A stretch of 64,000 nucleotides of DNA from Sphingomonadaceae bacterium. Lineage in GTDB: Bacteria > Pseudomonadota > Alphaproteobacteria > Sphingomonadales > Sphingomonadaceae. A program made the translations under genes and the position numbers. Under the pieces are notes generated by a model. The model did not search any database. It saw only the letters and a program-made list of their open reading frames with translations, and was not told where the DNA came from. The stretch covers positions 496,001 through 560,000 of the forward strand of contig JACKKZ010000004.1 of NCBI GenBank assembly GCA_024236195.1. The letters run 5' to 3'. This document shows positions 7,858 through 18,868 of this stretch, piece after piece; position 1 is the stretch's first letter, and each line of letters begins with the position of its first letter.

Positions 7858-9128
7858 CCAAAGCAGGTGTCGCCAGCATAGACAGCATTCACGCCCAGCT
7901 CTTCCTCGATCCGGATGAGCTGGTTGTATTTGGCAAGCCGGTCGGAACGGGCCAGCGAGCCGGTCTTGATCTGACCGCAATTGGTGGCAACCGCGAGGTC
8001 CGCGATGGTCGCGTCCTCGGTTTCGCCCGAACGGTGGCTCATGACATTGGTGTAGCCTGCACGGTGCGCCATTTCGACGGCCTGCAGTGTTTCCGTGAGC
8101 GAGCCGATCTGGTTGACCTTCACCAGCATGGAATTGGCAAGACCCTTCTCAATGCCCATGGACAGGCGGCGCGGATTGGTAACGAAGAGGTCGTCACCCA
8201 CCAGCTGGACCGTATCGCCGATCTTGTCGGTCAGCAGCTTCCAGCCTTCGAAGTCATCCTCAGCCATGCCGTCTTCGATCGAACGGATCGGGTAGTCGTT
8301 GCAAAGCGCGGCAAGGTAATCGGCCATTTCCGCCGGATTGAGTGAAGTACCCTCGCCCGCCATGTCATACATGCCGTCTGCGAAGAATTCGGTCGAGGCG
8401 CAGTCCAGTGCCAGCGCAATGTCCGAACCGGGGGTGAAGCCCGCCTTGGTGATCGATTCCATGATGAAATCGAGCGCTGCGCGCGTGCTGGAAAGATTCG
8501 GGGCGAAGCCGCCTTCGTCACCCACGGCGGTGGCGAGGCCCTTGTCCGACAGGCCCTTCTTCAGCGTGTGGAACACTTCCGCGCCCCAGCGGACAGCTTC
8601 GGCGATGCTTTCCGCCCCGACCGGCATGATCATGAATTCCTGGATGTCGATGGGGTTGTCGGCATGTTCGCCGCCATTAATGATGTTCATCATCGGCACG
8701 GGCAGTGTGTGCGCTGCAACGCCGCCAATATAGGAATAAAGCGGCAGGCCGCGTGCATTCGCAGCTGCCTTGGCCACCGCCATGCTGGTGCCGAGGATTG
8801 CATTCGCGCCCAGGCGGCCCTTGTTCTCGGTCCCGTCCAGTTCGAGCATTGCGAAATCGACATCGCGCTGGTCTTCTGCATCGAGGCCGAGCAGGACATC
8901 GGTAATCTCGCCATTCACGGCATCGACAGCGTTGAGCACACCCTTGCCCATGTAACGGGTCTTGTCGCCATCGCGCAGTTCCACCGCTTCATGGGCGCCG
9001 GTGGATGCACCCGAAGGCACAGCGGCACGGCCAAAACTGCCATCTTCCAGCAGCACATCAACTTCAACAGTCGGATTGCCGCGGCTGTCGAGGATTTCCC
9101 GGCCGTGGATGTCGATAATGGCGGTCAT
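7842..9128 (-). CDS. eno: Enolase
   Basis: Interconverts 2-phosphoglycerate and phosphoenolpyruvate in glycolysis. The 428-aa protein from Met at 9128 (MTAIIDIHGREILDSRGNP) is standard length. Seen are the N-terminal SGASTG loop, the general acid/base region with GDEGGFAP, metal ligands in ALDCASTEF, EDG and VGDDLFVT, and the C-terminal SHRSGETED signature. An upstream in-frame start at 9176 would add 16 non-conserved residues; GGAG before 9128 supports the shorter form. Confidence 0.96.
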   Translation of the reverse strand: MTAIIDIHGREILDSRGNPTVEVDVLLEDGSFGRAAVPSGASTGAHEAVELRDGDKTRYMGKGVLNAVDAVNGEITDVLLGLDAEDQRDVDFAMLELDGTENKGRLGANAILGTSMAVAKAAANARGLPLYSYIGGVAAHTLPVPMMNIINGGEHADNPIDIQEFMIMPVGAESIAEAVRWGAEVFHTLKKGLSDKGLATAVGDEGGFAPNLSSTRAALDFIMESITKAGFTPGSDIALALDCASTEFFADGMYDMAGEGTSLNPAEMADYLAALCNDYPIRSIEDGMAEDDFEGWKLLTDKIGDTVQLVGDDLFVTNPRRLSMGIEKGLANSMLVKVNQIGSLTETLQAVEMAHRAGYTNVMSHRSGETEDATIADLAVATNCGQIKTGSLARSDRLAKYNQLIRIEEELGVNAVYAGDTCFGRLSR

Positions 9129-9314
9129 TTCGGCTTGCTCCGCAAATGGTGTTGTAATTGGATAGGACACCCCCATATCGGGGTCACGCGCCTCCTATTC
9201 GCCGGAACAGGGTGATGCAAGTTGCGTTGAAGCATTGTATAGCTATTCCGGCATGGCGCGCCCCTGTGGAACATCATGGGTGTTTGGAACATCAAGGGCA
9301 AAGGAAGACATATC

Positions 9315-9836
9315 ATGGCTGAAGCAAAGACCACCAAGACAACCAAGGCAACTGCTGACAAGAAGGTGGAAGCCAAGGATCGCTTCAATGCGGCCATCGA
9401 AGAAGCCAAGGCAGGCGCTGCTGCGTTGAAGGCAGATGCAAGTGGCAAGGCCGCCGCCTATCGCGAGCAGGCCAAGGACCGGTCTGGCGAACTGATTACC
9501 GAGGCCAAGGCTTATGGCGAACAGGCCAAGGCAAAGGCCGGCGACCTGGCCAATGATGGCAAGGCCAAGGCGAGCGAAGCGCTTGGTTCGCTTGGCAAGA
9601 TGGTCTCGGACAATGCTGCGACCATCGACGAGAAATTCGGCGCGCAATATGGCGATTATGCGCGCAAGGCCTCTGAAGGGCTCAATAGTGCAGCAGCAAA
9701 GCTCGACGCCAAGAGCCTCGATGAACTGGGCGAGGATGCCCGTGAAGTGGTACGCAAGAGCCCCGGCCTCGCCGTCGGTATCGCAGCCGTGGCAGGCTTC
9801 ATGCTCGCGCGTATGTTCAGTGGCAAACGCGACTGA
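9315..9836 (+). CDS. Ala/Lys-rich helical protein with DUF883-like C-terminal membrane helix
   Basis: Not functionally assigned. The 173-aa product has a long, charged, Ala-rich helical region (about 1-140; repeated Lys-Ala-Lys and Glu-Gln-Ala-Lys patterns, probably coiled coil) and a short hydrophobic segment near the C terminus (VRKSPGLAVGIAAVAGFMLARMF), resembling the ElaB/YqjD/DUF883 layout of membrane-tethered ribosome- or stress-associated proteins. AAGGAAG at 9301-9307 supports the ATG at 9315 over the upstream in-frame start at 9276. It begins a four-gene cluster of small membrane proteins. Confidence 0.7.
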   Translation: MAEAKTTKTTKATADKKVEAKDRFNAAIEEAKAGAAALKADASGKAAAYREQAKDRSGELITEAKAYGEQAKAKAGDLANDGKAKASEALGSLGKMVSDNAATIDEKFGAQYGDYARKASEGLNSAAAKLDAKSLDELGEDAREVVRKSPGLAVGIAAVAGFMLARMFSGKRD

Positions 9837-9862
9837 TCGTCCAGCAGGACTGAACCAGCCAT

Positions 9863-10270
9863 ATGTCTGACCAAGCCCTGCCAGATACGCAGGAACAGGA
9901 AGAAGCCGTTACCTCCGCGCCATCCTCGGGCGCGGAGCGGACGCTGTCGGACGAGATCGTTTCACTGGTTGAAGACGGCAAGACCTATGTCGAAGCCGAA
10001 ATCGCTTACCAGAAGACGCGCGCCGCCCTTGCAGCGCACAGCGGCAAGAACGGCGTTATCTTTGTCTTTGCAGCGCTCGCTTTCCTGCACCTTGCGCTAA
10101 TTGCGCTGGTTGTTGGGCTGGTGATAGCCCTTGCCCCGGTTGTGACGGCGTGGGGGGCGGTGGCGCTGGTTGTCGGCACCTTGCTTCTGGGTGTGGCGAT
10201 CTTCGGGCTGCTGGCAGCCAAGCGTTTCCGGCGTGTCTCCTCCGTTTTCAAAGAGGATGTGGCAGAATGA
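9863..10270 (+). CDS. Phage-holin-family (YqjE-like) membrane protein
   Basis: The 135-aa protein has an acidic N terminus, a cytoplasmic helical segment (about 35-60) and two adjacent membrane helices (about 62-118). This matches the Phage_holin_3_6/YqjE arrangement found in chromosomal clusters of proteobacteria. There is no phage context here. Its stop overlaps the next start as ATGA at 10267-10270, so it is coupled to the following gene. The molecular role is unknown. Confidence 0.7.
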   Translation: MSDQALPDTQEQEEAVTSAPSSGAERTLSDEIVSLVEDGKTYVEAEIAYQKTRAALAAHSGKNGVIFVFAALAFLHLALIALVVGLVIALAPVVTAWGAVALVVGTLLLGVAIFGLLAAKRFRRVSSVFKEDVAE

Positions 10271-10590
10271 GCGAGCTTGAACGCCGATTGCGGGAAGATC
10301 GCGCGTTGCGCAATGCTGCTCGTGCCGTGGTGGACGCGGATATTGCCCATATCCGCAGTGTTTTCGCCCCAGCCCATCTGGCGGAGAAAGTTGGCGACGA
10401 AGCCACTGACCTGTTTGATCGCGCCAGTGCTGCTGCGGACAGTCACAAAGGCATCCTCGCCACTTTGATTGCAGCGATTTTCATCTGGTTTGCGCGAACG
10501 CCCATCATGTCCTTGCTGAGCGAAGGCGAGGACGAGGCTGGAGGCAGTGATCCGGAACCGACTACCGACGGGGGCGTCATTAATGAGTAA
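10267..10590 (+). CDS. Hypothetical small protein with one membrane helix
   Basis: The 107-aa product has a charged helical N-terminal half (MSELERRLREDRALRNAAR), one hydrophobic segment (about 65-85, ILATLIAAIFIWFA) and an acidic tail. It sits between the holin-like protein and the next small membrane protein, where YqjK/DUF3618-like proteins occur in comparable clusters. The start at 10267 overlaps the upstream stop. Confidence 0.65.
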   Translation: MSELERRLREDRALRNAARAVVDADIAHIRSVFAPAHLAEKVGDEATDLFDRASAAADSHKGILATLIAAIFIWFARTPIMSLLSEGEDEAGGSDPEPTTDGGVINE

Positions 10591-10606
10591 GAACGGAGAA
10601 TCCCCG

Positions 10607-11083
10607 ATGAACAAGGAAGAAAAGCGCCAGGAACTCATCGCAAAGGTCAAGGAAGCCGAAGCGCGGATTGAAGCGCGCAGCATGGGCGACCGCGCTCGTG
10701 AAGCAGGCAAGGAAGCAACCGCATTCATTTCCCGGCATCCACTTGCGTCTGTTGCCGGCGGCATCGCTGTCGGTATGCTGGTGGGTTCACTCATTCCAGG
10801 GCGCAAGATTGGCAATCGCGGCCGGGCAATGGCTGCGATGGCGGCTGAGTTCGGCTTGGCCTATGCCCGTGAGGCGATGGACCTTGCGAGCGAAGCGGCT
10901 CAGTCCGGGCAGGACAAGCTGGAAGATATCGGTGATGCTGTAACCGACACTTCGCGCAAACTCCGCCGTGATGCAGCCCATGCCGCCGGGACCGCGGCTG
11001 ATAATGCCCGTTCGATCGGGCGTCGGGCCGGTCGCAAGGCAGGCCGTGCAATGCGGGATCTGCGCAACCGCACGACGCATTGA
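10607..11083 (+). CDS. Hypothetical helical protein with glycine-zipper membrane segment
   Basis: The 158-aa product has a charged N-terminal coiled-coil-like stretch, a hydrophobic segment with glycine spacing (SVAGGIAVGMLVGSLIPG, about 50-67) and an Arg/Ala-rich C-terminal half. It resembles ElaB/YqjD-type proteins. GGAG at 10594-10597 supports the ATG at 10607; an earlier ATG at 10583 overlaps the preceding gene and is possible. It is the fourth member of the cluster beginning at 9315. Confidence 0.65.
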   Translation: MNKEEKRQELIAKVKEAEARIEARSMGDRAREAGKEATAFISRHPLASVAGGIAVGMLVGSLIPGRKIGNRGRAMAAMAAEFGLAYAREAMDLASEAAQSGQDKLEDIGDAVTDTSRKLRRDAAHAAGTAADNARSIGRRAGRKAGRAMRDLRNRTTH

Positions 11084-11191
11084 TTCCCTGCATACGTAAC
11101 CTTCTAGAATGGTCTGCCGAGCAAGGGCTTGCCTGCGGGGCATAATCACCTATGTCCCGCTCATCCCCTCCCCGGACGAAAGACAAGACAG

Positions 11192-11425
11192 ATGGAAGAA
11201 ACCGAAACCAAGCAGGAATTGTATCTTGTGATGGGCGGACGCGTGAAAGATCCGCGTTCCTATGAATTCCAGGACCCGGAAAGCCTGCACGTGGCCGGGA
11301 TCTATTCGGATTATGAGGCAGCCGTAGACGCATGGCGCGGCAATGCCCAGCGCACCGTTGATGATGCCGAAATGAAGTATGTAGTCGTGCACCTGCACAA
11401 GCTGCTGGACCCTTCGAGCGATTAG
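11192..11425 (+). CDS. DUF4170 domain protein
   Basis: The 77-aa cytoplasmic protein has the compact pattern LYLVMGGRVKDPRSYEF, then GIYSDYEAAVDAWRGNAQ and a C-terminal YVVVHLHKLL, as in the alphaproteobacterial DUF4170 family. The function is unknown. The start at 11192 (MEETET) is chosen because residues encoded upstream are not conserved in character. It is followed closely by the GNAT gene. Confidence 0.75.
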   Translation: MEETETKQELYLVMGGRVKDPRSYEFQDPESLHVAGIYSDYEAAVDAWRGNAQRTVDDAEMKYVVVHLHKLLDPSSD

Positions 11426-11444
11426 AGCCTAGGGTGTGCGGGTC

Positions 11445-11966
11445 ATGGAAACATACACGATCCGCCGCTTCCATCCGGGTGACGAACAGTCACTCTCCCA
11501 TATCATGCGTTCCGCGATTGAGCAGATCGGGCCGCGTGGCTATTCGCAGCAGCAGATAGAGGCATGGGCCGCGCGGGCGCATCCTGCGCAGCGTTATCTT
11601 GACCGCGCTGGTCGTGGCGATGTCGTGATCCTTGCGCTCGATGGCGCGGCGCAGCCAGTGGCGTATTCGCTGGTCGAGCCTGATGGCCATGTCGACCACC
11701 TCTATTGCGATCCAGCCCATGCCGGTCGCGGCCTTGGCAAGCGGCTGCTGTCAGAGGTGGACGCGGTGGCGAAAGAGCTGGGCTTGACCCGGCTCTATAC
11801 CGAAGCAAGCGAACTGGCCCGTCCGGTGTTCGAACGGGCTGGCTATACCGTCACGACACGCCGTGATTTCGATATCGACGGCGTGGCGATCCACAATTAC
11901 GCGATGGAGAAACCGACCGGTTTCATGTTTGCCCAGCAACCCATGCCGGGTCCGCAAGTCACCTGA
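11445..11966 (+). CDS. GNAT-family N-acetyltransferase
   Basis: A 173-aa acetyl-CoA-dependent acyltransferase. The acetyl-CoA loop is visible as GHVDHLYCDPAHAGRGLGKRLL (about 85-106), followed by LYTEASELARPVFERAGY, typical of GNAT motif B. The substrate cannot be deduced. The ATG at 11445 is preceded by AGGG at 11431-11434. It converges on greA with no gap between stop codons. Confidence 0.85.
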   Translation: METYTIRRFHPGDEQSLSHIMRSAIEQIGPRGYSQQQIEAWAARAHPAQRYLDRAGRGDVVILALDGAAQPVAYSLVEPDGHVDHLYCDPAHAGRGLGKRLLSEVDAVAKELGLTRLYTEASELARPVFERAGYTVTTRRDFDIDGVAIHNYAMEKPTGFMFAQQPMPGPQVT

Positions 11967-12434
11967 TCAGATGAATTCGATCTTCTCGACAAGGTAGAAT
12001 TTGTCGCCCGAAGGCACGCTGACTTCCACCTCTTCACCCACAACCTTGCCAATCAGGGCACGGCCAAGCGGCGAATTGTAGGAAATCCGCCCCACTTTCG
12101 CGTCCGCTTCGGTCTGGCCGACAATCTGGTATTTCACCGGCTTGTCATCCTCATCGAGCAGGGTGATGGTCGCGCCGAACACTATCTTGTCGCCGGACAG
12201 GGTTGTCGGATCAATGATCTGCGCGCGGCTCACGCGATCTTCAATATCCGCGATCTGCGCTTCTACCTGGCCCTGCCGTTCCTTGGCAGCATGATATTCG
12301 GCATTTTCCGAAAGATCGCCATGCGCACGCGCTTCTTCGATGGCATCAACGATCTTCGGGCGTTCAGCGCGCAGGACTTTGAGATCAGCAGTCAGCTTCT
12401 CATAGCCTTCAGCGAGCATCGGAACTTTTTCCAT
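11967..12434 (-). CDS. greA: Transcription elongation factor GreA
   Basis: Rescues backtracked RNA polymerase by stimulating transcript cleavage. The 155-aa product has the N-terminal coiled coil with the acidic tip (RAHGDLSENAEYHAAKERQG) and the C-terminal FKBP-like domain with ISYNSPLGRALIGK. Length and both domains match the family. It is transcribed like carB, 112 bp downstream of it. Confidence 0.96.
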   Translation of the reverse strand: MEKVPMLAEGYEKLTADLKVLRAERPKIVDAIEEARAHGDLSENAEYHAAKERQGQVEAQIADIEDRVSRAQIIDPTTLSGDKIVFGATITLLDEDDKPVKYQIVGQTEADAKVGRISYNSPLGRALIGKVVGEEVEVSVPSGDKFYLVEKIEFI

Positions 12435-12546
12435 ACGAGCCCCATCTGTCCTTGTTGCGGCGTCTCCAGCGTCAATTCGGACCCGGCCGCTTCAAGAGAA
12501 ACGACAACTTTCCGGTCCGAGATGTCGGGGGGAAACGCGGTTATTC

Positions 12547-15870
<3,324 letters not shown>

Positions 15871-15896
15871 TGCTAATCCGATTGGTTTGCATACAT

Positions 15897-15913
15897 TGAT
15901 TGCAATGCAATCA
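15897..15913. promoter_or_regulatory. Palindromic operator between the antitoxin and carB
   Basis: TGATTGCA-A-TGCAATCA is a perfect 8-bp inverted repeat with a one-base centre. It lies 14 bp before the antitoxin GTG and 27 bp before carB on the other strand. Ribbon-helix-helix antitoxins typically bind such sites for autoregulation; control of carB from here is inferred. Confidence 0.55.
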
Positions 15914-15926
15914 TTGGAGACGAATA

Positions 15927-16193
15927 GTGGGTAGTGTTACGATCAGGAATATCGACGATGCTATCAAGCAAAGCGCGCGATTGGCGGCTGCGCGCAATGG
16001 CCGTTCGCTCGAAGCGGAATTGCGGTTGCTGCTTGAAACGACCTATGCGCCTGCGAAGGGCAATCGGGTGAAAGCCATCCGTGAGGCGGAGGGTGAAAAC
16101 TGGGTACAGGAATTGATCGGGATTGCTGACGGTGCGGATTTGAGCCTGCCCCCGCGCACAAGCAAGCGCGGCGATCCCTTCAATGCTGGTTGA
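15927..16193 (+). CDS. FitA/VapB-type ribbon-helix-helix antitoxin
   Basis: An 88-aa DNA-binding antitoxin. The N-terminal SVTIRNIDDAIKQSARLAAARNGRSLEAELR is the Arc-like ribbon-helix-helix typical of FitA; the C-terminal part (about 45-88) would wrap the toxin. The start is GTG at 15927, with GGAG at 16 bases in front (15916-15919); a TTG at 15900 lies inside the palindrome and is less likely. The stop overlaps the toxin start by 11 bp. Together they oppose the car operon direction. Confidence 0.85.
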   Translation: MGSVTIRNIDDAIKQSARLAAARNGRSLEAELRLLLETTYAPAKGNRVKAIREAEGENWVQELIGIADGADLSLPPRTSKRGDPFNAG

Positions 16194-16593
16194 TGCGAAT
16201 GTCTGGAGCGAGTTGACGCGCCCTCGCCCAGACGCAGCAGTGGTCGCATTCCTGCATGACAACCGGGAAGAGTTATATCTCTCGACCATCGTCATGGCCG
16301 AAGTGGAGTTCGGCATCGCCAATGCACCCGATCCCGTCCGGCGTGAACGGTTGATCGAATTTGCTGACCGCCTGCTGCTCCGCTGCCACGACCGGGTGCT
16401 GGCGCCGGATTTCGAGACCGCTGCAGTCTGGGGCAGGTTGAAATTTGAACTCCGCTCGACCGGCCAACGGATCGAAGACATAGACCTGCTGATCGCCGCG
16501 CAAGCCATCGCCGCCGGAATGCCGCTGGTAACGCGAAATGTTTCAGACATGGCAAGAACCGGCGCGCGCATCATCAATCCCTGGCAACCGTGA
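16183..16593 (+). CDS. FitB/VapC-type PIN-domain toxin (ribonuclease)
   Basis: A 136-aa PIN-domain protein predicted to cleave RNA when free of its antitoxin. Acidic active-site residues are seen at Asp4 (MLVDANVWSE), Glu about 42 (MAEVEFGI), Asp about 99-101 (IEDIDLLIAA) and Asp about 119 (TRNVSDM). The C-terminal IINPWQP is FitB-like. Its stop codon is the first three bases of the displaced carB repeat, so the insert ends exactly at this gene. Confidence 0.88.
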   Translation: MLVDANVWSELTRPRPDAAVVAFLHDNREELYLSTIVMAEVEFGIANAPDPVRRERLIEFADRLLLRCHDRVLAPDFETAAVWGRLKFELRSTGQRIEDIDLLIAAQAIAAGMPLVTRNVSDMARTGARIINPWQP

Positions 16594-16694
16594 TCGCCTG
16601 GGTGCCGGAATAGTCGAACTCGCAAGCCTGGCCGATAATGATCGGGCCAGCGCCGATGACGAGGATCGAGGAGATGTCTGTACGTTTGGGCATT
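16591..16694. pseudogene. Displaced carB 5' fragment (second copy of the 104-bp repeat)
   Basis: On the minus strand this encodes the CarB N terminus from MPKRTDISSI to GTQAI, then diverges at the toxin stop codon (16591-16593). Its ATG (16693-16691) overlaps the lipoprotein stop as TAATG, which looks like an intact operon junction. This fragment is therefore probably the original carB start, cut off by the toxin-antitoxin insertion, while the present carB 5' end came with the insert. Confidence 0.75.
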
Positions 16695-17082
16695 ACTCTT
16701 CGTCTTCTTTCGCAAAGCGCTCGCGCTCGATACTGATTAAGGTGGACTGTTTGGGTGCAGCATTGCAGCCAACTTCCACTATACTCTCACCCGGCTGAAG
16801 CCGTTGCTCGACAACCAACAATGCTTCGCCATCCACCGTACGAAAGCTGAATTTCGGTTCATCGTCGCTAGCGTCAGGACTTGTTACAAACTCAGTGAGA
16901 TCATGATCACCTTCAAGCCTGTACAGGTAAACTGCCTTGAACGCTTCGTTGCTCAAGCTCTCAATCAATGCTCGATTTCCTGAGAAGCGATCAATGCAGT
17001 CAGCTGTGCTTTCAGTCCCAGAGGAACACCCACTCGCCGCGAGTAGGAGCCCGAGGATTAGGAGGCTGCCAGATAACCTCAC
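16693..17082 (-). CDS. Small lipoprotein of unknown function between carA and carB
   Basis: A 129-aa product with a type II signal peptide (LLLAASGC lipobox, Cys19) and no recognised domain; two further cysteines could form a disulphide. The GTG start overlaps the carA stop (GTGA) and the stop overlaps the displaced carB start, so it was once a middle gene of carA-X-carB. By eye its GC is near 50%, clearly below carA, suggesting earlier acquisition. Confidence 0.75.
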   Translation of the reverse strand: MRLSGSLLILGLLLAASGCSSGTESTADCIDRFSGNRALIESLSNEAFKAVYLYRLEGDHDLTEFVTSPDASDDEPKFSFRTVDGEALLVVEQRLQPGESIVEVGCNAAPKQSTLISIERERFAKEDEE

Positions 17083-18260
17083 CCCAAGCCTCCAACAAAC
17101 TTCTCGAACAGGTAGAAGCTGTCCATCGGACCTGGTGACGCTTCAGGGTGGTATTGCACACCAAAGGCGTTCTTGCCCTTTACCGCGATGCCGCAGTTGG
17201 AGCCGTCGAACAGCGAGACATGCGTCTGCTCCACGCTCTCGGGCAAAGTATCTGCATCCACTGCGAAACCGTGGTTCATTGAGGTGATCTCGACGAGGCC
17301 CGTCGTTTCACCCCAGCCCTCACCCACACGCTGGACCGGGTGGTTTGCGCCGCGGTGGCCCTGGTGCATCTTGATCGTTTTTGCGCCCGCCGCCAGCGCG
17401 AGCATCTGGTGGCCGAGGCAGATGCCGAACAGCGGCATGTCGCGTTCCAGCAGCGCCTTGATCACCGGCACGGCATATTCGCCTGTCGCCGCCGGGTCGC
17501 CCGGTCCGTTGGAGAGGAACACGCCATCGGGCTGGAGCGCGAGAATGTCCTCCAGCGAAGTCTTTGCCGGAACCACCGTCACCCGCGCGCCAGCCTTTAC
17601 GAGGTTGCGGAAGATATTGTCCTTGCCGCCGAAATCCATCGCCACGACATGCGGGCGTGCATCACGCGGGGCGCGGGCATAGCCCGTCTCCAGCGACCAA
17701 GCGCCCCCTTCCCAGCCCTCGCTGGTGCTGCGCGTCACACGCGGGGCCAGGTCCATCCCCTCCAGCCCCGGCCATTCCTGTGCGCGCTTGAGCAGAGCGG
17801 GAATATCAAACTTGCCATCAGGCGCATGGGCAATCACCGCATTGGGCGCGCCCGAAAGGCGGATGCGGCGGGTCAGCGCGCGCGTGTCCACGCCCGACAG
17901 GCCGATCTTGCCTTGGGCCGCCATCCACTCGGTAAAGCCCTTGTCCGCGCGGAAGTTGGATGCGGCAGTGATATCCTCGCGCACCACGCAACCGACAGCC
18001 CCCTCGACCTTCGATTCCACATCTTCGCCATTGGCCCCGACATTGCCGATATGCGGGAAAGTGAAGGTGACGATCTGCGCCGCGTAGGACGGGTCCGTCA
18101 TCACTTCCTGATAACCGGTCATGGCCGTGTTGAAACACACTTCGCCCACTGCGCTGCCAGAGGCCCCGAAGCCGCGGCCCCAGATGACCGTTCCATCGGA
18201 CAGGACGAGGACTCCCGTCGCGTCTTTAGGTTGCGCAGGCGAAGAGGCGGCAGAAGCCAT
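17079..18260 (-). CDS. carA: Carbamoyl-phosphate synthase small (glutaminase) subunit
   Basis: Hydrolyses glutamine and channels ammonia to CarB. The 393-aa protein from Met at 18260 has the N-terminal CarA domain (about 15-150) and a class I glutamine amidotransferase domain with the nucleophile in FGICLGHQML and the catalytic His/Glu in QYHPEASPGP. An upstream start at 18338 would add 26 unlikely residues. Transcription runs toward the lipoprotein gene. Confidence 0.94.
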   Translation of the reverse strand: MASAASSPAQPKDATGVLVLSDGTVIWGRGFGASGSAVGEVCFNTAMTGYQEVMTDPSYAAQIVTFTFPHIGNVGANGEDVESKVEGAVGCVVREDITAASNFRADKGFTEWMAAQGKIGLSGVDTRALTRRIRLSGAPNAVIAHAPDGKFDIPALLKRAQEWPGLEGMDLAPRVTRSTSEGWEGGAWSLETGYARAPRDARPHVVAMDFGGKDNIFRNLVKAGARVTVVPAKTSLEDILALQPDGVFLSNGPGDPAATGEYAVPVIKALLERDMPLFGICLGHQMLALAAGAKTIKMHQGHRGANHPVQRVGEGWGETTGLVEITSMNHGFAVDADTLPESVEQTHVSLFDGSNCGIAVKGKNAFGVQYHPEASPGPMDSFYLFEKFVGGLG

Positions 18261-18404
18261 AAGGGGGCGCTCCGAGTCAGGGGTTTCCGGCGATGTCGCT
18301 AAGACCCAGCCGCTAGGCGTGTGAGTCCGGTCCGTCAAGCTATCCTTGGGCGCTTTGTTACGCTAAGCGCCCTGCCCTGCATTCCATCCACAGGAAATCG
18401 AACA

Positions 18405-18857
18405 ATGATCAGGGACGATATCAAACAGGCAACCATTGCGGCGATGAAAGCCGGAGACAAGGAACGCACTGCTGCGCTGCGACTCGTGGGCGCGAAAATC
18501 AAGGATCGCGACATCGAAGAGCGGACGAAAAAGACCACCGATGACGATGACGCGCTGGTGGTGGATGTACTGCAGAAAATGGTCAAGCAGCGCCGCGACT
18601 CGATCCAGATGTATGAAGATGGCGGCCGCCAGGAACTGGCCGACAAGGAAAAGGCCGAAGTCGCCGTGATCGAGGAATTCCTCCCCGCCCAGATGGACGA
18701 AGCGGCCACTGTCGCCGCGATTGAGGCGATCAAGGCTGAACTCGGCGCCAATGGTATGAAGGATATGGGCCGCGTGATGGGCGAGCTGAAATCCCGTCAC
18801 GGTGCAGAACTTGACATGGGCAAGGCGTCAGGCCTCGTCAAAGCTGCGCTTTCCTAA
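18405..18857 (+). CDS. GatB/YqeY domain protein
   Basis: A 150-aa YqeY-like protein, related to the tRNA-binding tail of GatB. Seen are MIRDDIKQATIAAMKAGDKERTAALRL, the central EFLPAQ and the C-terminal GRVMGELKSRHGAELDMG, all family features. AGGAAA before the ATG at 18405 supports this start. It sits divergently from carA and just before dnaG. The biochemical role is not settled for the family. Confidence 0.9.
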   Translation: MIRDDIKQATIAAMKAGDKERTAALRLVGAKIKDRDIEERTKKTTDDDDALVVDVLQKMVKQRRDSIQMYEDGGRQELADKEKAEVAVIEEFLPAQMDEAATVAAIEAIKAELGANGMKDMGRVMGELKSRHGAELDMGKASGLVKAALS

Positions 18858-18868
18858 TATCGGGACAC

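Noticed and set aside
9863..10270. Holin-like gene as a sign of a prophage
   Set aside because: No phage structural, lysis or integrase genes nearby; the family is common in chromosomal clusters of proteobacteria.
15873..16715. 280-codon minus-strand frame across the toxin-antitoxin pair
   Set aside because: It is antisense to two well-supported genes and starts in a shifted frame of the carB repeat.
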